This document shows positions 23,267 to 33,115 of a stretch of 64,000 bases of DNA, piece after piece. Below the pieces are notes generated by a model. That model did not search any database and was not told the origin of the DNA. It saw only the letters and a program-made list of their open reading frames with translations. Source of the stretch: Ramazzottius varieornatus (lineage: Eukaryota; Tardigrada; Eutardigrada; Parachela; Ramazzottiidae); the NCBI GenBank assembly GCA_001949185.1, contig BDGG01000003.1, positions 1,931,298 through 1,995,297 of the forward strand, read 5' to 3'. The first letter of the stretch is position 1. Each line of letters starts with the position of its first letter. Position numbers and translations under genes: made by a program.

Positions 23267-26200
23267 CTAGTCAAAGTTCCTTGCCCGTTTCGCAAAGTTA
23301 ATCAAATTTGCAGGAGATGACGCAGCTTTCGATTCAAAATCTTCCGGCTTACAAGTCAGCAGGTCAATCAGTAAAGCAAACTCGGGACTCAACGGTACCG
23401 CAAAGTCCTCCACTACGTTCTGCAAGTAACCTACAAACAGAAATCCGTGAACATCGTCATCGAAGTAATCTCGGTTCCAGCGCGATGTTACTTACGCATA
23501 TCGGAGATCATTTGTCGCAAACCAAAGCTCGTCGTATGCTTAACTTTCACCACGGCCTGCACGAACTTCCTCATGGCTTCGTACACCGCCACCTGGATCC
23601 ACGCTTCGGTCATCGTGGTCGAGTCTTCCGGAGGTGGAATACCCGTAAACGACAGCACAGACTTCAGCTTCTTCATGTTGGGTCCTTCACTGGACAACAG
23701 TGGGTCCATGATCTGGGGGAGAGTCAACAGGTAGTTGCCGATGCGCGTAATGTAGTCTTGAGGATCCAGTCCGAAGCTGGGTATGTCAGCTGCCGCGCCC
23801 TTGGACGCACTGTTGGTCCAACTGGACAACGAAGCGATTCCTTCCAGGTACTTGTCTACTGGCTGAAGGATGAGAGCTAAAATGTTATGGAAGATCTCGT
23901 TCGTCTTCTGTCGTATGGTATGAATTGATGTGGGGAAGATTGGAAAGTGAATCTGTTGAGGAAGGCTATTCTGAACGTAGTCCAGTTGCAGCAAGACATC
24001 GCCTACAAAACTTCGCCATGAACCCCCGATCGAAATTAAAGAGTGTTCTTCTGTCGAGAATATTATTTTGGGAAGCCTGTAGATGGACGGATACTACGTG
24101 GGATGTCGCCCAGTGTTATTTTATTGATTGTAATAGATAATTGAAAATGGCCGAAAACCGGCTCTTATAAATTTTACTACCATAATTAAAATTGCCAAAC
24201 CCAGCCGACGGATTTTACTATATAGTGAAATTATAGTAAAATTGGCTGGATGGTGGGATAGTAAAATAGATAATTAAAATCAGGCCAAACTGCAATTAAA
24301 ATGGGACCGAAATGCGGAAAGGGGGTTGAAACTGCGCAATCGATGGTATTTTCTGCATCGTTTCTGTTTGACATCAGGCAACATCCGCGAAACGTATCCT
24401 AGGTACTGCGTACAAGCTCAGTTTGCGCACCGGGTTATGGAAAACGAGCTGCGCACCACATACAGTGTAGGCAAATAAGGTACTCTAAGAGGGGGCAAGG
24501 CTAAAATCAGCGTGACGCAGAAAGCAAACAGCTGATCAAGCTGCAATCCAGAGACGTGAACTGCCGCTTGATCTGCTGATTACTTCGAGCCGGAGTTTCT
24601 ACGTCACTTGGCGAAAACTCGAGTTGGCCCTCCCCCTTTTAGAGTAACTTAATTGCCCACACTGTAGTTTCGTTTTCGCGCACCGTGAATTGTGCGTTTT
24701 GTTATGCTGCGGTGCATTGGTTCAACGACTGAAGATCTAACAGTGCGCCATCATGGTGTGAAACGTGCCAGTTTCCATCGCCCCGCAATTAAAATAATTA
24801 AAATTGCTGCTGCTAACATAAGTAAAATCAATAGATAATAGACAATTCTACGAGAACCGTTTCCTGCAATTAAAATTATGAAGCCTGATAGAATTTTAAT
24901 GATAGTAATTGGAATTAAAATTCCGAAAGTCATAGTACAATAACACCGATGTCGGCAAACAAACTGAACGTGATCGCTGTACCAAGTGGCGCACGATTCC
25001 ATTGCTGTTGGCTGAGAATGTGCGCCACTGCGGGAAAATTTTATGGTCAAACTAAGTGGCGCACGGTTTCATTATCACTGGCTGAAAGTGTGCGCCACTT
25101 GAGGATACTACCGTGTTCCAAGTCAGTTTGCCGACGCGTCGATCTCCCCTGTTACGTACCGTAATGCAGAAGGACCTTCAGCAGGTCGTTCCAGCTATCC
25201 AGCCCCTTATCCGGGAACTCGGTCTTTCGTTCGGATGAACTCAACCCCGAGTTCGTCAAGAGGTCCTGAGCAAACACCGCAACCCTACTGACGTAACCAT
25301 CGACCGATGCATCAAGCGCTCTCCCAAGGTCGGACAGGAGGTTAGCAGTAACGGTGGAACCATCCGCGAACTGCTGACATCTGGCCACAGCAGCGAATAA
25401 CACCGAACCAATGCGCATGCTGGCTGCAGTTAGACCCTGAAGACTCTTCGCCGTATCCGCGACAGCTAAAACAGTCTTGGACATTTCAGACTGCAGGACA
25501 AGTTCCTCAACCTCAACGTAGTGCCCCATAGCATTATCCAAAGGTTCTTTCAACGTCGTCACGAAGTCTGTCACAGTCTGTTGTTGTGTGGAATGTTTGT
25601 GGTATTCTTTCTCGATGGCGAATGCGAAGGCTTCCCGAGAACGTTTCAGCTGCAAAAGGCTGCCTAAATATTCCTGCGCGGCCTCGGAAGTGGCAATGTT
25701 CTCTCGAGTGTTTTGTAGCTGAGTCTGTATTTTCGGGTTCACTTTTGTTATCACTCTCGTGTACATTTCAAGCAAAGCTTGAGCCGCGCTGTTGCCGAAC
25801 GCAGCCATAAAGACTGGCATCTGAAGATGCCACGCTGTCAGTAAATCTTCGTAGAAATTACTGACGACCTCATCGAACAATAATTCCGAAGTCTCCTCCT
25901 ACAAGAAAAAAGATCGAATACTAAATCCAAAATAAAATTGTTTGAAATCGTAAATTCGTAAGTTACATTGAAATTTACCAAAAGTTGCTCGGACTGTTTT
26001 TCCCATCGATTTACGAACTGTCTCAACCTGGTCTCCTTCAACACCCTCTTGGCTGTTTCCATTCGTTCCATAACGCCAAAGACTTGGAGAATCTTCTGCA
26101 GCGGTCCATCAGATGGAACACTCTGCCGTCTCGTTTCCGCGGTCCACGGGACATTGCTCGCCAAGGCCGAGATCAACCGCGGGATCAACGCGCTCTCCGT

Positions 26201-26897
26201 CGAGTTCTTGATCTCCTCCAGCTGTCCATGCCGCTCATTAGAGTCTAACGAATCCGTTAGAGACGCTAGACACTTCTTCAGAGCGACCATCCGAGCATGT
26301 AGAACGTCGAAGTCGCCACCCGCTATGACGTCTTTGAAGTTGGACAAGAGGGCTTCCCAGTTGTCCTGGTTCTCCAAGGACCGATAGGTCTGTTCCATCC
26401 TGCGCTTGACGGTTTCGGTTGCGCGCATCTTCTGGACAGCAAGATTAGACTGGCCGGAATCCGTTAGGAGGGATTCGACCGCGGAAACATCTTGGATGAG
26501 GTAGTCGAAGCGAGTGCGGATTTGGGGGATGTCGCGCGAGAGAGAAGAGTGGACGCGAGGGAGATGGTTGCAGATGTCGTCGAGACCTTGTTGCTCTTTG
26601 TACATTTGCAGATTGAGGTTTGACAGAAGCTTCGCTGAGTAACCCTATAAGTTAATATTAATACATTTGAACAACTAGAACTCCAGGAGTCGAGGAGAAT
26701 TTCTGCACGGGTGCGACGACTTACTTCCGGTTGCTCGTCCGCGCCACGGGACGCAAACTGTTGGTTTAGCCACTCGACCGGCGTCAGACCCGTTGTCGCT
26801 GCGAATTCCTACGGATCAGAAGTGTTGTAACTTTCGGATGATACCATGGTAAATCTGATAGGCATCTGCGAGATATAAATGCAGCGTATCTTACCAT
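23267..26897 (-). CDS. COG7: Conserved oligomeric Golgi complex subunit 7
   Basis: Minus-strand exons: 26897-26895 (start codon only), 26808-26725, 26644-25979, 25898-25160, 24002-23496 and 23430-23267. Phases close to 720 residues, close to the roughly 770 of vertebrate COG7. COG7 is a lobe B subunit of the COG tethering complex, which captures retrograde vesicles at the Golgi. Support is the short N-terminal helix (TPVEWLNQQF), long amphipathic helices throughout, and a C-terminal stretch matching COG7: FGLDPQDYITRIGNYLLTL corresponds to the LTPLEYISNIGQYIMSLP region, and LLTCKPEDFES to LLKTRPEDY. The start codon is followed directly by a GTAAGA donor, so the initiating Met is alone in its exon. 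The frame is open further upstream, but a longer N-terminus does not fit the family. Intron 4 (24003-25159) is full of transposon relics. Confidence 0.93.
24130..24950. repeat. AATTAAAAT-rich repetitive tract in COG7 intron
   Basis: The word AATTAAAAT and its variants recur many times in about 24180-24305 and 24785-24925, flanking the palindromic element at 24463-24664. Base composition is much more A/T-rich than the neighbouring exons. It may be the ends of one or more old elements. Confidence 0.5.
24463..24664. mobile_element. Tc1/mariner-like MITE flanked by TA
   Basis: Terminal inverted repeats of about 40 bp: CAGTGTAGGCAAATAAGG at the left end, and the reverse complement of CAGTGTGGGCAATTAAGT at the right, continuing through TACTCTAAGAGGGGG. 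Both ends abut TA, consistent with a TA target duplication. It is about 200 bp with no coding capacity, and lies in COG7 intron 4. Confidence 0.75.
24950..25044. repeat. Palindromic MITE family A, copy 9
   Basis: The left outer arm GTCGGCAAACAAACTGAACG is followed by core arms CCAAGTGGCGCACG and TGTGCGCCACTGCGGGA. It is directly joined to copy 10. Confidence 0.85.
25045..25150. repeat. Palindromic MITE family A, copy 10 (tandem with copy 9)
   Basis: Core arms CTAAGTGGCGCACGG and GTGTGCGCCACTTGAGG, with right outer arm AGTCAGTTTGCCGACGCG. Together with copy 9 it looks like a two-core element sharing one pair of outer ends, about 5 bp before the COG7 exon donor region. Confidence 0.85.
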
Positions 26898-27555
26898 TAG
26901 TCTTGTCTCTTGAGGGTGCGACGGCAGCGATGCTGATGATTTCGTCGTGGTGACTTGTACAATATGCATGCATCCGAGAAATCCTTGCTGTGGTGGTCCT
27001 ACTCCGGCTGTAGACGCCTCAGTAAGGGAACTTCGATCGCGAAGGACAGTTCGTAGTGGAGCGAACACCCTGTGGCGAGTCGATGATGTCCGAACTCGGA
27101 CTCCGAAGAAGATTACACGTGAAAGCCACCGAAAGCTCAAGAAGTTGACAGAACAGATTAACAGAACCAGGCTTATTCTGAATGCCTACACGCGCCTGGC
27201 CTAAATATTGGCATGGACAAAAAGTTGGCAGCCTGCCGAAAGCGGCAACTCATATTATATGGGCCAGCGGCAGACTAGATCAGTAAGGCGGGGCTAGTTT
27301 AGGAAGTATGGAACGGGAACAAGGAGAAAATTATTTTTAGTCGGCCAATCAAGATTATCCCAAGACCGAGGTTCTGTTCGCTGGTTGGTCGTTTATGGAT
27401 ATTCTTTAAATTCATGCCCTACTTCATCTGGCCGCGCCTTACTGATCTGCTCTGCCGCTTGCCGCCTGCCGCTTTCGGCCGGCGGCCAATTGTTTTGTCC
27501 ATGCCAACAGTTGGGCGAGGCGCGTGTAGGCATTCTGGAAACCTGGTATTCGATT
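26898..27555. other. Intergenic, no gene seen
   Basis: Upstream of COG7 on the minus strand, so it should hold that promoter. No other gene is supported. Confidence 0.4.
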
Positions 27556-27744
27556 TCTATCCAGATTGCGAGCGGAAGCGCACTAGCACAGTTCGATACG
27601 CACAGGAATATCGTGACATCATCGGAACAAGTCCGTCTCGTAGACTCTGTGTTAAAGGAGTCGCACAATGTTTACTTATGACGTCACGATGTTCTTATGT
27701 GTATCGAATTGTGCTAGTGCGTTGTCCCTCGTAATCTCTATACT
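27556..27744. mobile_element. Palindromic MITE family B, copy 1
   Basis: Nearly the whole element is an imperfect palindrome: AGCGCACTAGCACAGTTCGA near 27578 mirrors TCGAATTGTGCTAGTGCG near 27705, with TGACGTCACGATGTTC inside. A second copy lies at 39243-39414. Confidence 0.8.
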
Positions 27745-27798
27745 GATAACATTTCATAACCAGCTGATCTGCTGATCATGCACGAGCTGCTAAATATG

Positions 27799-28433
27799 GC
27801 CTTGCTTAGTGCTGGCAACGATACAGTATACCGATATCGTATCGAAATATATCGAATCTTTGCGATAAAATATGCGGAAGATGTCGTATCGAAAATATCG
27901 ATATGCAACTTGTATCGAATAATGCAATGAAATATTCGGCGATATCGTATCGCGCCATATCGGTATATTTTCGATATATCGATATTTTGCTGAATGGCAA
28001 ACTCGCCAGTGAATCTCGTTTACGGAAGACCATGGTTGATTCCAAAACTTGATTTTGGCCGTGGTGTACCGAGCACACTCCGCCCATTCGGTTCTGGTAC
28101 TAATTCTGTCTAGGCTTCCATGTGTTTGAAGTCTTGGGATAGTCATGTCTTTGCTGAATCCGACACTTTCGATCTTACTAATACTTTATGTGGAGATCGG
28201 CTTCTTGAGTTTTTGGGCTTGGACCAGTGAAATTCCGAAAAACTAAAATTCCAGAAATATCGATATATCGCTGCGATATGATACGATATATTGAAAATAC
28301 GGTAACGGAAAAATATTGCATCGAAATATGGATATCGAACGAATATCGAAGACCGCGATAGAATATCCGCCGATATTGTATCGAAAAATATCGTATCGAA
28401 TTTTATCGTATTTTTGCCAGCACTAGCCTTGCT
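27799..28433. mobile_element. Non-autonomous hAT-type element with 8 bp target duplication
   Basis: The element runs 27807-28425 (619 bp). Ends are TAGTGCTGGCAA and its exact reverse complement TTGCCAGCACTA, flanked by a perfect 8 bp duplication GCCTTGCT at 27799-27806 and 28426-28433. TIR sequence and duplication length are diagnostic of the hAT superfamily. About 180 bp inside each end is packed with TATCG/CGATA words in irregular array, typical of subterminal transposase-binding repeats. The centre (about 27993-28250) is unique sequence with no intact transposase. The perfect duplication implies recent insertion. Confidence 0.93.
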
Positions 28434-28872
28434 TGAGCGTTGCTTGCCTGGAATACCACCGGAACGTATGGTTGATTAGTTGACAGACACTACAAATAAT
28501 TTGTGCAAAGCCATATTCATTTTGCAGCTCATGCATGCAGCTGATCCTCGAACGTCGCGAAATCTGTTGTGCATACCAAATCTCTGCTGCTCATCCGCGC
28601 ATTCGCGCACGTGTCAAGATCCTGCAGCATCTGGCCTCGAGCTGTGCTACCTCATTCTTCTTGATTCAGCTTAGAAAGTTATCTGCGGTAGATGTGGTAG
28701 GTTCCAGCGGATACTCTGGAACCCGGCAAGGCAAAAGCGGAGCTTATCACATCAGACCAGAGCTTTCCCTCGCAGGTATGTGCGCACTTCTTTCAAAGTC
28801 TTTCAAACATCCACAAGACAGCAGCAATTATCGAAATTTTGTCTCGCAGGTACAGAATAGATCCCTAACACC
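28434..28872. other. Upstream region of the GNA1-like gene
   Basis: No other gene is supported. It should contain the promoter and leader of the gene starting at 28873. Confidence 0.4.
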
Positions 28873-30078
28873 ATGGAAGCTATGAAAATATCGGCAAAGA
28901 CGCACGAGGAGTCTGCCAATAGTTCCCACAACGGTAGCAGCAGCTCCCTCAAGATGGTACGTTTGCACGGACAATCGTCACTGTTAGACATTTTGTCTAT
29001 TCTTCGCGGGGTTGGTCTGTCGATGATGGAACACACTACTCGTTGCAGGAGAATGGAATGACACACGGAATATATGCGAAAATGGCGAAAGAGAAGTTGA
29101 ACGCTAGTCATCTCGCTGAACGAATCAACTCCACCGAGCGCCTGAAGAAGGAATCTACAGAGCACCTTTCACATCTCGAGGATGGACCAAGGCGTTCTAC
29201 AAGTGAGGATGCAGAGTTGTTTGATACGGCAATACTGAAGGATCTGGAGTTTGCAAAGACCCTCAACGAGCGAGGTGAAATTAGCATAAGTCCTGCGACC
29301 TCCGAAGACTCGCTGGTACTCCGCGCACTGCGTCGCAGTGACTATCATCTCGGTAAGTGTCCACAAGGCCACACCGAAATACCTAGTCATTAAAACTGAT
29401 GGTGTGGTGTTTCGTTTCGCAGAGTATATGGAACTTCTTTCACAGCTAACGGTAGTCGGGGCCGTGACTCAAGACATGTTCGAGAGTGAGTACTGTACGT
29501 GCTGTTCAACTGTATCGAGAAAGGGTTCTCGGTTGTTTTGTCTTAACTGTTTCCATGCTCGAATATATTTGTTTCAGAACGGTTTGATTCCATGAGACGC
29601 GCAGAAGGAAGTTATTACACGATAGTGATCGAAGAAAAGTTACCCAAGCGGAGAATTGTCGGATCGGCCACTCTGGTCATCGAGCAAAAGTTCATCCGCG
29701 CTACTGCACTGGTGAGCTCCCAACTCGATCGATCATCGTTGGTTTCTAAGATTATCTAGTACTATCTTGTCGTGCAGAGAGGGAGGGTGGAGGATGTGGT
29801 CGTACATCGGGATCGGCGCGGCCAAGATTTAGGGAAATTGTATGTAACCTAAGTCTGTCAGCATGCGATAGCATGTTAGGATCGAAGAACTTCTTGGTCG
29901 GATGTGGACAGTGAGCACTCATTATAGGTTGATGGAGGTGGCGACTGTGTTGTCGAAGTCATTGGGATGCTACAAAGTCTCTTTGGAATGTAAGGATCGG
30001 CTGGTTGAGTTCTATAGCCAGTTCGGCTATCAAGTGGATCCCGGAAACAATTACATGATGCAGAGGTTCCACGAGTGA
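28873..30078 (+). CDS. GNA1: Glucosamine 6-phosphate N-acetyltransferase
   Basis: Exons are 28873-28956, 29049-29352, 29423-29485, 29578-29711, 29778-29839 and 29928-30078. Phases close to 265 residues. The enzyme moves acetyl from acetyl-CoA to glucosamine 6-phosphate in the pathway to UDP-GlcNAc, the precursor for chitin and glycans. The GNAT fold is clear in the C-terminal half: FDSMRRAEGSYYTIVIEE, GSATLVIEQKFI, then GRVEDVVVHRDRRGQDLGKL with the acetyl-CoA-binding R-x-x-G-x-G/A-type loop, SKSLGCYKVSLECK and YSQFGYQ. The N-terminal ~100 residues, Ser-rich then charged (about 80 more than the human enzyme of 184), are unlike the family core and may be regulatory. The start at 28873 is the first Met of an open exon. 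Assignment is firm. Confidence 0.92.
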
Positions 30079-30574
30079 AGATTGTCGTTACTGTACTTAC
30101 TATTTCCTCACATCCACCGCATTCGCAAGCGCCACATTTTATTTTTATACGTTTGAATACTCCAGGAACTTGGGGTGGTGCCTATGTATCCCAAAATCGC
30201 GGTGTCTTCTCAGCGACTCCCAGTGAGACTATTTTACTTACTACTAAACTGTTTCATAGTTTGCCATCCAATTTGTTGTGATGTATTTTTTTCGAATGGA
30301 TGGCTCTTTTGCCATCTTCTAAATTCCGAAAACTAACGAAGAGCCTAAGGCAGTCGAATGATTGCCAAGGGGATATTCTCGTAACCTTTACTTTCCCTCA
30401 AATCTCGAATTAAAGTTTCGGCGACTTCCGCTTCGTTTGATTGTTTTACTAATGACTAAAATCCGGAAACCTTGTGCCAAAACCGGCGTAACTCTTTCCG
30501 AAAAAATCAAATTTCGCGTACTCAACGAATACTGATTCTTACTCAACACTTCAATCAACGTCATATTACCAGCG
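30079..30574. other. Intergenic between GNA1 and the repeat protein gene
   Basis: No separate gene is seen. It presumably holds the 3' end of GNA1 and the promoter of the next gene. Confidence 0.4.
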
Positions 30575-32866
30575 ATGTCTACCGAAGCAGATTCGCAAGT
30601 AGAACCTGCGTCAGCACCAACGCCGGCGGTCAAGTCGACCACATCGCAACCGGCTCCACAAAGTACTCCGTCAGTGACCGCGAATACTCCCTCGTCTCCC
30701 CAGTTATCTCCCAACCCTACGCCTTCTCATAGTCAAGAAATTGCTGTTGGTCACACTCCAGACAAAAGCAAGTCGCATTCAACCGCGAACAAGCCCACTT
30801 CCTCATCAGGTAACCCAGCCGCAAAGCCCAAACCGATCAGTGCCGTACGGAGTCCTTCGGCTCCTTCCAAGAAATCGACGGACAACAGGCCAGCTGCTGG
30901 ACTTCCTTCACCGGCCAAAGGGAAGTCTTCAGCCCAACCGGTAAGTCCTTCCAAGGAGGGCAAGGATCGGCCGAAAAAAGACGGTGATGAGAAAGATAAG
31001 TCTGCTGATCCGGTTAAACCGAAACAGCCCTTCTACTCCACGGTAAACGCCACAACAGCGCATATCCCACCGCGTCATCCATCGCAGAGACACAAGTCGA
31101 AGAACCCGACGGTTGATCCTCCTGTACCTGATGCGTCTGCGGCTCCCGCTGACCAAACCGATAAGACCAAATCGAACGCTGTAGGTAGTGCGGGAAGTTC
31201 GAGGGACAAGAAAGCGACTTCCGGGTTAGCCGCTGCGAGGGAACCCGCTGATAAAGCAGCAACAGCGAGTGCAACTAAAGACGCGAAAGGCCAGAAGGGA
31301 GCTGCTGACAGTGCTAGGGAAGGCCAGAAACCCGACGACCAACCTGCAGATGATGTGAAGATGACCAGGTCGAGAACTTGGGATAGCAAGCCAGCGAAGC
31401 GACCGAAGGAGAAACCGGCCAACAAGGAAGCAAAAAAGACAGCAACTCCACACGCGACGAAAGACGCGAAGGGACAGAAACCTGATGGTCAGCTGGAAGA
31501 TGAGGTGAAGGTGACCAGGTCGAAAACTTGGGATGATAAGCCGGCCAAGCGACCTAAAGAAAAGGAGAAACCAGCTGGTAACGACACAGCGGCAAGGAGC
31601 GCTGTGGGGGACTCCAAAGGACAGAAACGGTCAGCTAAGCAGAGCTTCCCCAGGCCGGTAGTGATCGGACCAGATGGCCAGCCTGTGGAGGATGCGAAGT
31701 TAACAAGGTCGAAAACGTGGGATGAAAAGCCAGCTAAACGACCAAAGGTAAAGGAGAAGCCGAATGGAGCCGAGGCGCCACCCGAATCTGGGCCTCAACC
31801 TGGACCACATGTGAGTAGTCAAATATTCGTCGTTCCCAACCATAATTATGACCATAGAAGACCCAATAATATTATTTATAGTAGATTGAACCTCACGATC
31901 GGTTTTTGCGAGCGGTGTATCTGTTTTCATTTCAGAATATTGTGCCGGTATCGAGTAACATCTCTATGAGATCTACATCCGGGAAACCAACGGTAAGATC
32001 AACCGCACTCTTGCGGGTTTATCTTATGCATCAAATCCATCTTGCTGGGTATATAGCTTCTTTCTGGTCCACTAGAATAGACTGTGGATTCGGTAAACGA
32101 AGCTGGCCGATACAAGGAGTACAATCAGGTTCAAGACCCTATGAAGAACCACGAAGCCTTCTTGGATACTCACTACGCACGGATCAACAAAATCCACAAG
32201 AACTATGGAGCAGGTACAAACAGCGCTTTCTTTTCGCTGCCTTCGCATCCGCAACAAGTCCATCGGTCGGTTGAGAAAAATGTGATTTCAGTGGATTGCA
32301 GCTGCCCGAAGAGCTTTGGGAAATATCGAAGGTAAGACTTTTCCAATTAATTTACTTCAGTGTGCACGTGGCTTGAGATTATTGCAACAGAAGATGTATC
32401 TGTGTAGCAAGTTTGAGGTGATCCGGAGATGGAACAACATCAACATTGGCCGGCAAAACTACAAGTTCTTCGAGATGTTATCCACGGCCAAGTCCCATTA
32501 TGATAACGTGAAGTGCATGGCATCTTATGAGGTACGTTCCCACAGTATGCCTGCACTCCCTGCAGAAAATACAGGAATCTATACTGGTGTCAAGCTCATT
32601 GACTGGCTGTGCAGTTTCTGGAGCAAAGTCGTACTTTGCAGAAAATGCGACACGCGATGGAACACAAGGTCAAAAACTCCAAAATGATCGCAAGAAACCG
32701 GCGCGTGCGGTTGGGTGCTCGTCTCGCCCACCCATCCGTCACGTTTCCGAAAGACGTCGTCAGGAAGGTCCGTAATGGACTGAATGGACCTGATATGATA
32801 TCCCAACAGAAAAAGCTGTCGAGCACCGTACCCAGCTGGCGAACTGTCCACGGAAAAGGGAAGTAG
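30575..32866 (+). CDS. Lys/Pro/Ser-rich repeat protein with TRSKTWD units, unknown function
   Basis: Exons with good signals are 30575-31810, 31936-31992, 32081-32213, 32361-32531 and 32615-32866. A small exon ending at 32331 is also likely, but I could not close its phase with exon 3, so the middle joins are uncertain. The first 412 codons are disordered sequence dominated by Lys, Pro, Ala, Ser and Thr. Three repeats occur at about 31350-31420, 31500-31570 and 31685-31765 with the pattern K[MVL]TRS[RK]TWD[SDE]KPAKRPK, separated by DAKGQK spacers. The C-terminal exons look helical and basic (LLQQKMYLCSKFEVIRRW, LQKMRHAMEHKVKNSKM). The RSxT motif could be a basophilic kinase site. No family is recognised; a cytoskeletal or nucleic-acid-binding role would be a guess. 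Confidence 0.6.
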
Positions 32867-33115
32867 TTTTCGAATTCACAATCACCTCCAAGTAAAACTA
32901 ATGGAATAACTAATCCAATTTATATTGCCTAGCTGTTTCGAGAACTATGCAAATGGAATGTATTGTCTGTAGTTTGGTTAAGTCAGCCATATGCTTTGGA
33001 AAGGAGAAAACCATAATACTGTCTAGATAACTAAAGCTCGTGGTTCTTCTTTTGAACACCTTCAAAGTTCGCCCAGTGGAGTTCTTGACGAGTAGAGGTT
33101 GACGTTGTCGAAAAG

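Noticed and set aside
23308-23880. 190-codon plus-strand open frame
   Set aside because: It is antisense to COG7 exons 5 and 6, whose coding sense is strongly supported.
26898-27140. Longer COG7 N-terminus from the open frame upstream
   Set aside because: The added sequence has no counterpart in the family, and the short MEF start matches the expected N-terminus.
27826-28410. TATCG-rich tracts as a microsatellite or satellite
   Set aside because: They end exactly at TIRs flanked by a perfect 8 bp duplication, so they belong to a hAT-type element.
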